This document shows, piece by piece, positions 21,465 to 34,329 of a DNA stretch of 64,000 nt (the stretch's first letter is position 1; each line of letters opens with the position of its first letter). The notes beneath the pieces were generated by a model. The model was not told where the DNA came from. It saw nothing but the letters and a program-made list of their open reading frames with translations, and searched no databases. Source of the stretch: Opisthocomus hoazin (Eukaryota; Chordata; Aves; Opisthocomiformes; Opisthocomidae); NCBI RefSeq assembly GCF_030867145.1, contig NC_134442.1:1069001-1133000 (forward strand). The letters are read 5' to 3'. The position numbers and the translations under genes are program-made.

Positions 21465-24357
21465 CTGCCCTGGGACCTTCTCCTCTTCTGCCTCACTGTG
21501 ATATTGCAGCATGGTGGTACCGGACTGGTGGCCGGCCTTGGGCTGTCGGCAAAGCGAAAACCAGGAAATCCGTCTGGAAGCAAGGAGGAGACACCTTGTC
21601 AGAAGAGCGTCGCCGTGACGGTGACACGCAGGGACCTTCTGCTCCCCTCGCAGCCCCTATCCGGGTTTGGGAACGAGGAGCTGGGTGACGCCGGGGGAGG
21701 TCATTTCCGAGGAGGAAGGGTCTTGGGTGACCTTCCTCCCACCGTACTCTTGAGGATATCCCACCCTGGGGCTCCGTTTCGGTGGAGGCAAACGAGTCAT
21801 TAGGAGAAATTACCGGTGAGTTCCCTGTCTGGTTTCCTGCGCGTGGCGGAAAGGAACCGGGAGCTGCCTCACCTTCATGGCCTCCTCCGAGACGTGGCAG
21901 AGTCTCTCGTCTCATCCACTCCTCATCGTGGGAGCCGCACCTCAAGGTCTTCTTGGGTGGTAGTTTGGCCGCAATCTCCATTTCAAACCTGGAGGCGAGG
22001 AGAAGACACTGGCGTAACCCAAGAGGCGCGGGCAGATGTTTGGCGTTGTCGTGAAGGCCATCGTTTTCCCAAGCCCACCACCTTTTCCCAAGCCCACCAC
22101 AGTTTTCTCAAGCCCACCATGTTTTTCTCAAGCCCACCTCATGGACAACCCAGAGAGACGGAGTCACCAGGCCACCACGGGAAGAAGGCATTGCCTAAAT
22201 CGCCCTCTTACCCGTCAGATCTCCCTTTTGGGAGCGACTACGACCTGAGGGCATCAAGAGGCCACCCGTGGTCACAAGGACCAACTGTATCTGCGTCAAA
22301 CAGTGGCTGCAGCCACCGACGTACTCACTCGGGAAAGACGATGGCACGGCCAGATGAGGTCAGTGAAGCCACAGGTGTCCGCCACGACTCCATCATGTCC
22401 AGCAGCTGGGGGACCTGTCATGGAGGAGCCAAAACATGGCAGGATGTCCTCAGCATGGGTGAGGAACTCCACGTTGGAAGAGCCCAAAGGTGGCAAGATA
22501 TCCTCCTGATGGATGAGGCACCCAGCGTTGGAGGAGCCCAAAAATGGGAGGATGTCATCATCATGGACAAGGCACTCAACATTGGAGGAACGTGAAGAGG
22601 GCAGGACATCCTCCGCATGCCTGAGAAACTGAATATTGCAGGAGCCCAAAGATAGAAGGACATCCTTCTCATGGACAAGGCACTCAGTGTTGGAGGACCC
22701 CAACAGTGGGAGGACGTCCTCAGCATGGACAAGGCACCCAGCGTTGGAGGAACCGGAAGAGGGCAGGACGTCTTCAACATGGCTGAGGCACTCAATATCG
22801 CAGGAGCCTGAGGCAGTTGGTAGGACGACTGTAGCTCCTTCTTGGCCTGAGTGGTTGGCCATGTCCTGGTGGGCCACAGCCGGGGACGTCGCCATTGGAC
22901 CGCCCGTGCCACGGAGAAACCACAACGCTCACCTTGAAGATGACTTTTTCCAAGTTCTCCTTCCCAGAAAACGCCTTCATGAAGTTGTAATAGAACTTCA
23001 TCTGCACCTTCGTGCCATCGATCAGCAGCACCCCAACGTCCTTGAGGATGAAGGCGATGTTCTCCCGAGTCCCCAAGCAGTGAGAGAGCTGGGACGTGGT
23101 GCCGTGGATGCAGTCCTCCACCTTCCTCCGGGACACGGAGGCCTCCGTGGCCACCCTGAAGTATTTGAGGGGCTCCAGCTCCTTGTGGCCTGGAAAAAAA
23201 CCCACATGAGGATGGAGACGCTCACGCCATGGTCCTTCTGATGGCGTTTCCCATCACGTCACCCAGAAAAACCCCATTTTTTGGACTTCTCTGATGAGCG
23301 GGAGTTGCTTTAGAGAAGAATTTCAGACCCAGGGAAGGGACTCCATGACTGCGTGACCAACCAAGATCTAATCCACCACCTTACCAGGCAGGTAGGCCTT
23401 GTCGTCCACCAGGTTGTGGACTTCCGGCAGGTTCCGGACCTCCGCCAGGTTCCTGGCCAGACGAAACACCGGCCAGTGGATAGTCACGACCTCCTCTCCA
23501 ACCTGGATCTGCTCACTGACGAGGTCGAAGCACCCGAGGGTGGGAATTCGGATCCCCTGGAGCAGAAGAGAAGGAGCGAAAGGTGAGGACTGGCCAGTGG
23601 GAAGAGCTGGAGGTGGCCCTGACCACGGATGGTGCTTCGGGATGGATCTTGCCCCCCTTCCTTGTTCAGAGACATGAAGGCGGGGCAGTGGCGAGGGATG
23701 CCAAGTCCCTCTGTAACCAGGGTGATAGAATCAGTTGACCATAAACAAGAACAGTGCTGCCATGTTCCTGGTACAGCCCGACCCACCTGGACATTAGGTC
23801 TGGGAACAGAGGTCTATTCTCCAGGTAACCATTAACGCTAACCCTAGTGGGTAATTGTGTTTTTGTCAAGAGAAATGATGGAGTGTGGTTCTGTGAAACG
23901 GACTGAAGAGACTGACCAGGTTTGCCAAGATTGCGAGCCTGACAGGTAAAAGGTGATTGCGGCACGGGGAGATGGTGACCACTGACTCACTGACCCCCTA
24001 CTCAGAAAGGAACAATGGCAGAGGGTGACTGAGTCTGCGCAACAATTCACGTGAGAAGCGAGAAAAGGCATCCTGGGGGGTCTCCAGCCACCAAGACCAG
24101 CCCTGAGGTCCAAGAGCACCTACCAGAGGTGATCCCACCCTCACCCAAGCCCTTTTTTGTCCATCGACGGGGGAATTTTGGGGCGAGTTTCCAGCTTTTT
24201 GGGGTGGGGAAGAGTAAGTGTAGGCCACGCCATGGGGCGATGGGGGTCACCCCACATGTCCGGGTGGGTCAGGAGGACAACGGGTGTTGGACTACCTTGT
24301 GCAGCAGGAGACGTTCTTCAACGTAGGCAGCCACCCTGTCCCAGATGGCTGTTCGCT
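21465..24357 (-). CDS. CCDC81-like protein with two HU domains
   Basis: Well-supported exons are 24296-24357 (TAIWDRVAAYVEERLLLHK), 23385-23556 (GIRIPTLGCFDLV..., then VTIHWPVFRLARNLAEV) and 22933-23189 (KELEPLKYFRVATEASVSR... NIAFILKDVGVLLIDGTKVQM). All are bounded by GT-AG sites and in continuous frame. This is the signature of the CCDC81 N-terminal HU domains, a family tied to centrosome and cilium proteins and enlarged in birds. The downstream model is uncertain: a minisatellite exon 22329-22865 (179 codons, acceptor CCACCAG, donor GTGAGT) fits phase 0, but the next candidates, 21873-21988 (FEMEIAAKLPPKKTLR) and 21465-21542, do not follow in phase. The start codon was not found. It is probably a lineage-specific paralogue, possibly decayed at its 3' end. 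Confidence 0.7.
22430..22808 (-). repeat. 54-bp minisatellite, seven units, open in frame
   Basis: Seven tandem 54-bp units; the plus-strand word GTTGGAGGA repeats at 54-base steps, for example 22689 and 22743. In one minus-strand frame each unit reads like GSSN(A/T)(G/E)CLVHAEDVLP(L/S)L, 18 residues and acidic. In a second frame it reads PPTLGALSMLRTSSH, which is basic. The first frame stays open to a GTGAGT donor; the second meets a stop just before 22418. It lies about 125 bp after the HU2 exon of the CCDC81-like gene. Confidence 0.8.
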
Positions 24358-24984
24358 CTGGAAAGCAGAAGAAAACCAGGTCACGCTCACCATCCACCAC
24401 CACCCCGCGCTCCCACGCCTCCTCCCGCCGCGGTGTGGTGGCAGCGGCAACGCATCGTCACAGTCGCCTGCCCCAGATGGTGCCACCCCGGATATGGCCG
24501 CAGCCCCGCATCTCTCCCACGCGACCGTTGGCCACCACGATGTGGCTGCAGGGGAGGTGGGTAGTTGTACCTTCAGGGGTGATGCTGGGCATGATGGAGG
24601 TGTGCCCCACCCCCGCCCCGTTCCAGAAGTCCACCTTGGTCCGCCGGACGGTGACGGGTTGCCCCTTCCCGGTCATAGCCACGGGGGAGCTCATCCCTGT
24701 GTTCCTCCTCCGGGGGCTCCTCCAGAGTGAAGGCCCCACCACCGCGCGACCCCTTTTTTACCCCTGTGTGGCCGTGTCAGAGACCCATAGTGACATCACA
24801 GCCACCACTGTTTCGTTGCTCACGGTGCGTGGCACCCACAGACCTGTTGCCATTGGTGACAGGGCTGCCACCGGCTTCTTCCGCCATGGCTGGTGCCCAC
24901 GTCACGAATGTCCGTGCTGTCTTGGTCCCACAATCCCTCTTTGAATCCCGCTGCCACCATTATCGGTGGCTTGGTCTATTGAAC
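24358..24984. other. Upstream of the CCDC81-like exons, no gene recognised
   Basis: Should hold the first exon or promoter of the CCDC81-like gene. A 94-codon minus-strand ORF (24458-24742) is present but I do not recognise it. No TATA or CCAAT cluster stands out. Confidence 0.35.
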
Positions 24985-25510
24985 CTTCATAGACTCCTCG
25001 AATAGATTGGGTTGGAAGGGACCTTTGAAGGTCCACCCAGTCCAACTAGATCAGCAGGGACATCTTCCACAAGATCCAGTTGCTCCAAGCCCCATCCAAC
25101 CTGACCTTGAACCCTTCCAGTCTCAGACTCAGAGAATGGTTTGGGGTTGGAAAGTTCTTTGGAAGCACCTTTCAAGGTCCACCTAGTCCAACCCCCCAGT
25201 CATCACCAGGGACATCTTCCAGGAGATCCGCTTGCTCCAAGCCCCGTCCAACCTGACCTTGAACCCTGCCAATCACAGACTCATTGGATGGTTGAGGTTG
25301 GAAGGGACCCTTCAAGGTCCACCCAGTCCAACTGGATCACCAGGGACATGTTCCAGTAGATGGGGTTGCTCCAACCCCCATCCAGCCTGACCTGGAACCC
25401 TTCCAGTCGTAGACTCATCAAATGGTTTGGGGTTGGAAGGGACATTTCAAGGTCATCCAGTCCAACTAGATCCGCATGCTTGCTTGGAGCAACCTGGTCT
25501 ACTGGAAGAT
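24985..25510 (+). repeat. Tandem array of CR1 3'-tail-like fragments, array 2
   Basis: Four or five units of about 134-152 bp with TGGAAGG-like words at 25013, 25147, 25299 and 25434. Same sequence family and orientation as 20897-21426. Together the two arrays bracket the CCDC81-like gene as direct repeats about 4.1 kb apart. Confidence 0.75.
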
Positions 25511-25867
25511 GTCCCTGCTGATCGAATTCGACTAGGTGGATCGGGGGTGCCAGAGCATCCGCCGGCTCAGTAACAACCGAGCAGGTCAATCCTGTGAAGG
25601 ATTCATACAAAAGCCCCCTTCCAGCACAGCAGCTCCAACCATTACCTCCTCCTGCTGCCCAAGGCTTCTGGCACCTTCTCTCTTCCTAGCTAACCTAAAT
25701 AATGTTATATCTTCAGCTGTTCCCCTCCTCTTACAGCTCATTAGGACTTCTAGAGAACCCGTCCAACCCACCATTAACCTCTTTCCACACCAAGAACTGG
25801 CTGTTACTTTGGACTCCAATTCCCACCTCAAACAGCTTCCATCTCCAGGAGGACTCTACCCCTCGCC

Positions 25868-25950
25868 CTTGAGGTGACCAAGTTTCTTTAATAGCCTCTT
25901 CTGAGGGACTTTATCAAAAGCCTTTTGAAAGCTAAATAAAATTCTCTGCA
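25868..25950 (-). mobile_element. Possible old LINE reverse-transcriptase remnant
   Basis: One minus-strand frame reads FQKAFDKVPQKRLLKKL, close to the (D)F(S/Q)KAFDKVPH(K)RLL motif of CR1/L2-type reverse transcriptases. The flanks show no further convincing RT motifs, so this would be an ancient scrap unrelated to the younger CR1s at 48-64 kb. Confidence 0.4.
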
Positions 25951-28900
25951 CCGTATTTCTCCTTTCCCCAGGATTTTGTTATCGCATTTAAAGGCTCCTG
26001 ACAGGCTAAGGCTGAGAAAGCTTTTGGTTTTGAAGGTGATTTCCTCCTCCTAAGCAGCAAAGCTCTCATTTTGCCTCCTTAATTGGGCCAGCAAGCATGC
26101 ACAGCTCTGGTTTGGTTTCCTCGGGCAGCTCTTGCTGAATTTCCACATCGCTCCTGTCAGGGTGTTGGTCTCAGCGCTGCGTTACCACACTGCAGTGAGC
26201 CGGTAAGCTGCGAGGTTTGGGGAAGGAGCTCCATGCCGCTGCTGTGCTTGTCCTGGACCCGGGCAATCCCACCACCTCCTGTTCCACGCAGGGCTCTGTG
26301 CCTCAGGTTCAGGGGTGTTGTTTGAGGGTACAAGGTCAGCTCAGCCCTGCCCAAACCAACCAAGGAAGACTGCTGGGCCAGAACAGGGTAGTCCAAGGCA
26401 GAGAGAGAGTTTTGTTCCACAACAAGCATGGAAGGCATCAGAAGTAAATTGCACTGGGGGGGGAAGTGAATCCATGGCATAAGTGTGCTCAATTTTCCCT
26501 CCCATCCTCACTCTTCCCACCCACCCATCCCCCTCCATCAGGTCTCAGGCAGGGACAGAAACTGAGCTTGGCAGATTCTAGGTTTGAAACTCAAAAAAAC
26601 AGCATTGCTCTCTTTACATACAAGCCCACCACCACTGAGAGCACCTGCTTAGTTGTATGGCCACAGCAGGTCATCTACAAAGCATGTCCAAGGCAGCATG
26701 TGAAGATTAAGGCCACCCACACCCACCCTGCCCACTGTTCCTGCTTAAAACCTGTATGAACACAGAAGTCAGGCTGCAGCTGTTACCAGCCTTTGGCCCA
26801 GAGCTACAAAGTGGGTCAGGAGAAACATCAAACCTGCCTGCTCTGACCAGACCTCCATCCTTACCTCATCTGGAAGAGTTTCCCTAGAAGCCTCGAACAA
26901 AAAGCTGCTCTGGAGCTTCAGAGATGTCACAAGTCCACGTCCAAAGACAGCAGCTGTGGTTTGCTCCTGCTCCCACTGGAGCTCACTGCCTGCTCTGCCA
27001 CTGTCTCCAGTGGGGGCAGGACTGGACTAAGGGGAAGTCCTCAGCAGAGCAGGTTTCAAGCCTCTGCACAGCAGCCAAGGCCAGAGTGCCCAGCCATGGT
27101 GTGTGCCAGGTCTCTGAGAATCTGCCAGAGAGAGGCATCCCAGAAGACCTTTCTCCAACTGTGATGGAAATTGTCCTGCAGGTCACTTGGCTCTGGCTAT
27201 GGAAATGGACATCTGCAAATGCTCTGCAACACATCTACCAAGAAGAGGCCTTCAAGGCTCTTCCAGGAATTGTGCAGGGAGAGAGAAGAGGAGATGCCAG
27301 GCTGAGCTGAAACAGAAGCAGTTTTTTTTTCCAGGCTCTGTTTAATGTGTTTTCAAGCAGAGCAGTAAACAGCTCTACCTAGGCCTGCACCGCCCTGTCT
27401 GCCCAAGCCTGCAGCTGAGGCATAGCTCCTCCTGCCCCCAAGTGCCAGCACATCCTCAGGCCACCCCACACTGGGGCAATCAGGGATGCCCGAAACCCTT
27501 CTCGCCACACAAGGGAATCCCATTTTTCAGGCTGCTCTCCTGTCAGATCAGGGATGTGCTTGGCTCAGGGCAGGTTTTAGAGACTCATTAACACTCTGCA
27601 ATGAGGCCTGGCAGCAGCTGATTTGATTTAAGATTCATTTCCAGGCTGTGATTTAAGAGAAGATTTGCTTAATGTTCTCTAACAGACTCTTCTGACTGGG
27701 AGCTTGAGTGCTGCCTAATGACAGCCTTATTTATTGTAATGTCTTTGCAGCGCAGAGTCTAGAGGAGCTGAGCAGGAGCACAGCAGCTGCCAGCAGGTGC
27801 TCAGATGGCAGTGGAAGCATCCCTCACCACAGAGTGGTAACACCAGGGCATGCATTTCTTTATCCAGGACAGCCAGATACTGCACCACTTTTCTGCTCTG
27901 AGGTCAGCAAGAAAGACCACTCTCTGCTTGCCTACGACAGACGGTGCTCATCTCTACATATCTTTTTAAGCACGACAGGAGCAACGCTCCTCTTTCTCCC
28001 TGTTGCAGTACTTGAATGGTGGGAAACGCAGAAGTGCCTGCTCATCTCTAGACTGGTTAAAAGACAATTTGCAAGCAAGACTCCCAAATGCTCCTCCCCA
28101 TTTCCCAGTTTTGGGCTTCCAACTCAAAGGCTAAGCCTGTTTTCCTCCTGCGAAGGGGGTGGTCATCATCTGACATTTGTAAGCTACCTTGAGCTTCTGA
28201 GCTGGATGTACCTACCCCACGGCCGAACACAGAGACAATCACCACACAAATGAAGACAGTAGGTCAAGCAAGGGTTTGTCATATTTTAATGACATTGATC
28301 TTTGGTGTTTCCCTCATTAGCACTCACGCTCTCCCTGTCCTTCCTCCACAAGCCTGCTAGGGATGGAGAGTTACAAATGAAAAGGAAAATCACATTTGAG
28401 ACTAAAACCAAAATGCCAGAGCCTTGATATCTCCACTATAAACTACCTGTACAAGGTCAAGCTTTCACATGCAACACCTTACATCACAGACCCATACCTC
28501 ACAGCCTGGCCTGGAGCTGAAAGACGTTTCCTGCCCCCTGCCAAGGAGGTGCAGCTCAGTCCTGGCACCACGCCACTGGGACGGCTCATTCACGTTAATA
28601 CTGGCACAGCTTAGAACATCCTTGCACGAACTGCATCCTGACTAGAGAGCAGCAGCCGCTGTCCCTCTACCCCTCTGTACAGAAGCTCTGCTTAGGTTCC
28701 CACCAAGTGCTAAACTAACTCTCTAAAAAGGAAAGATCCCCAACTGAGCAGCAGATCCTGAGCCATGCAGCTTTCGCCAAAGCCCCGTTCTTCCCAAAAA
28801 AGACCACAGTGCGGGCAGAACAGGTCTCAGAATAGCATGCTCCAAAGGGCAAGCAGTGGTGTGCCATGGAGCGGGGCTATGGCCTGAAGACTCCTCCACT

Positions 28901-29269
28901 CCAGCGATGGAGCTGGAGCACCACGCCCAGGTTTGCCCAGTAGGACTGCCTGTCTCCAGAAGGATGCTGCAGGCCTTCTTCACTCTACTCACCAGCCCCC
29001 AGGCATATAAGGGCAGGAAAGAGGAAAGGAAAGCAGCTTTACAAAGGATGACACTGACCGAACTGCAGGGTTAGGGCTGAGCTCAGGGGATCCCATGGGG
29101 CTTCAAAATCTGCATGATGTGCAGCCAGTATGGTTCATATTCCTGCCAACGCTTTGGCAGTGGGAATGTTGCAAGTGAAGTATGCTTTCTTCCCCATGGC
29201 TTCCCTTGCAGTCCTTGTCCCTTCCCACTCACCCAGGATCAAGGAGCCCTCTGAACCGCCAGCATCCTG
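25951..29269. other. 3.3 kb without a recognised gene
   Basis: Ordinary single-copy-looking DNA with short ORFs on both strands; the longest, 27708-28253 plus, is unrecognised. It lies downstream of the AMBRA1-like exon on the minus strand, so part may be its 3' UTR. A minus-strand ATTAAA near 28286 could be the polyA signal. No satellite or full mobile element was seen. Confidence 0.4.
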
Positions 29270-29851
29270 TCAGAGCCACACGTCCCTACTCTTCCAGCTC
29301 CTGGCCAGCTGTGAGGTACAGGTCTCTGCTGAGCAGTACAAGGGTAGCACCAACACACGGCTCAGTCTCTCCCTCTTCCGCCACTCCCCACTGGTGCTCT
29401 CATTCCTGTAGAAGTTGGTACTGTCAGGAAGATGGTTATTATTAGTTAGGTCACCATACTCAGTTGGTCCCTCAGTGTCCATGGAGGACTGGGCCTGCTC
29501 CAGCATGTCCCGATCCCCAGCGCTTTGTCCTTCACTCCCACCAGGGGCTGTCCGCGGGCTCAGGCCATGCTCTGACAGCTGCATAGACTCCGACAGGATC
29601 CGTCCCTCCAGCTCGGCTGCCAGCTACTGTGAGCTGGACTGCGGTGCCCAGAACGAAGGCAGACTCTGCACCAGTCTGAGAGCTGCGGTGGATCGGGTGG
29701 CTCACAATGATTTTGTTGCCAAAGCCGCCCATGGACGCCATGGTGGTACTCTGCTCCTGCTGGACCACAGCAGTCATGCCACCTTCTGCCATCAGCCTTT
29801 GGATCCTACTCAGGGCATCCTTACCACTGGCCCCATATTCTGGACCTTGAC
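29270..29851 (-). pseudogene. AMBRA1-like C-terminal exon, isolated and apparently frameshifted
   Basis: After an acceptor (CTCTTGCAG, next base 29851) the minus strand encodes [20 protein letters not shown], then [12 protein letters not shown], then [14 protein letters not shown]. In another frame from about 29640 it continues [17 protein letters not shown] and GDLTNNNHLPD, stopping near 29270. Both parts match my memory of the C-terminus of AMBRA1, a WD40 scaffold and cullin-4 substrate receptor in autophagy and cell-cycle control. The frame changes between them, by an indel or an unrecognised splice. Upstream lies an LTR and then acrosin, with no other AMBRA1 exon, so this is either the last exon of a gene cut by rearrangement or a moved fragment. 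Confidence 0.65.
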
Positions 29852-29977
29852 CTGCAAGAGAAAGAAGCAGTAGCTTTGATGCACAAGGCAAACTACAACA
29901 GAAAGAGAAAGCATGCTGGGTAGACGCATCACACAGTGCGCATGTGCTAGGACAGAAGATGAGTTTTGTTCCAGAGT

Positions 29978-30450
29978 GTCCTGGGTTTGGCCAGGACAGG
30001 GTGAATTTTCACCGGACTCCAGGAAGGGGCACAGCTGGGGGTGCTGACCCCACCTGACCAAACGGAACAGGGTATTCCATAGCATGTGCCACCATGCTGG
30101 GTTCCAGTGGGGGGCAGCTGGGTGCGGGAACTCACTCGCGGCTCGGGAGCGCGGGCACTGGTCCGGTCCAGGAGAACGACTCTCTGGGTTGGGCGGTTTG
30201 TCTTGTGCTTTTCTCCTCATCTGTAACGTTGTTGTTGCTGTTCCCTCTGTTTGCTGTTCTGTTAAACTGCCCTTATCCCCACCCACCAGTTTTCTGCCTG
30301 TTTCTTTCCATTTTCCTCCGCACCCCGGCGGGGGGGAGGGGTGGCCACATGGCGCTTTTGTTGCCGGCTGCAGCCAAACAAGAACATTAAATATGGCACA
30401 CAAGTGTGGCGCGGAAATAACAGCAGGGCTGAGAAGCGGGAGTTAAAACA
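29978..30450 (+). mobile_element. Solo LTR-like sequence of an avian endogenous retrovirus
   Basis: Begins TGTCCTGGGTTTGGCCAGGA and contains GGGTATTCCATAGCATGTG, both typical of a common bird ERV LTR family. A T-rich tract is followed by a GC-rich stretch and ATTAAA near 30385. No gag, pol or env coding was seen next to it. The right end is uncertain. Confidence 0.6.
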
Positions 30451-30729
30451 GTTTTCTTAGATTTTGTTAAATTATGTTATAATCATTTTTCTGTGTCAGT
30501 TAAATAGTCGCCGATAAAAATGTTTATGACTTTGATCAAATGTCTCTGGTATTTAAACCCATATTTGCTTTATGTGTTCGTTGCCGTGCTGTTTATTACC
30601 TCGGGGAAAAAGTCAGGCAGACGATTTTACTGTACTGTATGATATCGACTTATGACATGATAACATCACTGTGCATGAAATTAGGCTTGTATTTGCATGC
30701 GGCACTGTGGTCATTTCTGTACCTCGGAT
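30451..30729. other. AT-rich spacer before acrosin copy B
   Basis: AT-rich sequence with no gene recognised. At about 30730 it switches abruptly to acrosin intron-2 sequence matching 41565 onward, which marks the duplication breakpoint. Confidence 0.5.
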
Positions 30730-30995
30730 CCCATCCCGCTCCCTTGCAGCACGCCCAGTGCCTGGGCACTGCCAAGCCCAGCTGAGAGACTGCTCGCGAG
30801 AGGGCTGGGCTCACGCCACAGCTTCCTAGCAGCCTCCCGCCCGACACTCCTTGTGCCCAAGGCGTGCTAGGGCAGTCGCACCCTCCGTAGCGCTGCCTTC
30901 CTCTCTGCCCTGTGCAGCAGAAGGCAGGCAACTGCTGGGCTGCTTGCAGCACGGGGCTGCGCTCCCTCTGACCCCTCTCTCCACCTGCCTTGCAG

Positions 30996-32559
<1,564 letters not shown>

Positions 32560-32720
32560 GGAGCAGGATCAACAGGAACCAGCGCAGGCTGCACTGGACC
32601 ATGATCATTTCCTTCTGGGGCAATGCCTGCTGCTCCAAAGGCAGCCTCAGCATCAAAGGCCTGCTCTGTGCTGCCCGCTCTCCTCCCTGTGGAGGATGAA
32701 GCATTAAGAGACTGGGGACG

Positions 32721-33089
32721 TGAGCAATCCAGCATTTCTCTAGAAGGCCATGAAGCCTTAGCCTAAGGCCGCAGAGCCTTAGCATAAGGCCGCAAGGGCA
32801 TCCAGAGGACAAACTGCGGTTGGAATGAGGAAGTAAGAATGCAGAGACAAACAACTCCCAGATGCCGAAGAGGAACTTGCGGCCTACAAGAAGGCCACGA
32901 GCAGTGCACGTGATCTAGTGACGCACACCAATCATAATCGAGTTACTACGTGAGTTAAATTGATTATCACCAATGGGGGATCGCCGCGTATGTAGTGGGG
33001 AATATAAAAGTGAGCTATCTGAGGCTAATAAACGGCTTGTACGTGATTACATTGATCATCGTGTCGAGTCCGGTTCTTCCTCCGCAACA
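32721..33089 (+). mobile_element. Solo LTR downstream of acrosin copy B
   Basis: About 370 bp starting TGAGCAATCC and ending CGCAACA, with TATAAAAG at 33003-33010 and AATAAA at 33027-33032 in U3-R-U5 order. The terminal GTCGAGTCCGGTTCTTC resembles avian retroviral U5. The same LTR follows copy D at 43559-43927, so it was inserted before the acrosin duplication. No internal viral genes are present. Confidence 0.65.
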
Positions 33090-33565
33090 ATTCCCAGTGC
33101 ACACAAATGCTGAAGCTGACTTAGTTCTTGGAATAAAGTTGCCAGGTTTCACAGTTAACCGTGCCTGAGTCCAATTCACTCTCGTGCGCAAGGCAAGCAT
33201 TTCCACGCCCGGCAAAATGGGGCTGCAGGCAGTCAAGGAGGGCACAAAGGGCAAGAGTCGCTCAGAAGGGCTGACACCATGCCTGGTCAGACAGGAGCGT
33301 GCTCAGAGCCACCATGGCATGAAGAAGACTGGCACATTGAGGCTAGAAAGAGGATGCAAAATAATGATGTGACGTGCAGACAACTCTGGGGATGATGATT
33401 AGGACCTGGTTGAAGCCTTTGCTAAATGGAAAGATGAAAGAAAGCTGGCAGGAGTTACAGTGCCATGAGGAAGAGTCAGATGTCACCAGAAGTTAAGGGG
33501 GAATGGTGTGAGAGGTGGCCAGACTTCAGCAATATCTGAAGGAAGAGCTGGGGTCATTCTGGGGT
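33090..33565 (+). repeat. Duplicated 3' flank of acrosin (copy B side)
   Basis: Matches 43928-44395 almost base for base, including GGAATAAAGTTGCCAGG, the CCTGAGTCCAATTCACT stretch and the ATGGTGTGAGAGGTGG end. No gene recognised. Homology stops at the acrosin scrap at 33566. Confidence 0.75.
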
Positions 33566-33741
33566 CAACATCACGAACAGGAACGACATTGCCTTGCTGG
33601 AATTGGACCAGCCTGTCCAGTGCGGCTACTACGTGCAGCTTGCCTGTGTGCCCGACGCCTGGCTGAGAGTGTCGCAGCTGAGAAGCTGCTACATCAGTGG
33701 CTGGGGTTCCACGACTGCAAGAGGTGAGTTCCCAAAAGGGA
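33566..33741 (+). pseudogene. ACR: Acrosin copy C, fragment of exon 3
   Basis: Bases 33566-33723 match the 3' 158 bp of acrosin exon 3 (NDIALLELDQPV to GWGSTTAR), followed by the GTGAGT donor and about 12 more intron bases. Both edges are abrupt. It carries CCAGTGCGG where the other copies read CCTGTGCGG, and an ATC for GTC change. No function is possible; it marks another rearrangement point. Confidence 0.8.
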
Positions 33742-34329
33742 CTTGTTTGGCAGGCACAGAGTGACTTCTGCCAGCCCAAGCCCTTACCAAGAGAAACAAG
33801 TCCTTCAGCTTCACCTCAGGCAGGCCGGCGTTTCACTGGTCATTTGGCCAACAGAGAAAGTGATGGAGGAAGGTGGGGTCATCCCAGATCACAAAACAAC
33901 TCTTCTCCAGAGCTGAAACTCAGCTTCTGGAATCTCCTGGCTCCTAGTCCTGGATAATGTGCTTGATACGTCTGGGCTAGGCTCCTGAATCGTGAAGAAA
34001 AAGTTTTTCTTTGTGTAGGGGTGGCGCGACCACAGGTATTTCCAACATATTGTACAACCTCTCTTCTCCAGGAGAAACCTAGACTGAGAGAAGAAATGTG
34101 GAAATATCACCAGAGGAGGAGAGAGAAGGAGTGTGAGCTCGGGAAGGTGTGGATGCTGACAAGAAGCAGGTGCTCAAATGTTACTGCTTTGCACACACCC
34201 TGTGTGCTCACCTTCTCCCAGAATCCCACAGCTGTGTAGCAGGAGGCTTTGGTAGGGCAGTGTCAGCCTGACCTCAGCCGGGGCCTGGAGCAGAGCCTGC
34301 CCCTCCGACACCAGCATGGCTGCCTGGCA
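33742..34329. other. Spacer before the right arm
   Basis: About 590 bp with no recognised gene or repeat. Homology to the left arm begins near 34330. Confidence 0.45.

Noticed and set aside
25600-25875. Plus-strand stretch ELAVTLDSN resembling the thumb of LINE reverse transcriptases
   Set aside because: It is on the opposite strand to the FQKAFDKVP remnant next to it, and nothing else supports it; probably chance.
29978-30450. Complete endogenous retrovirus
   Set aside because: Only LTR-type sequence is present; no viral coding region lies between here and acrosin copy B.
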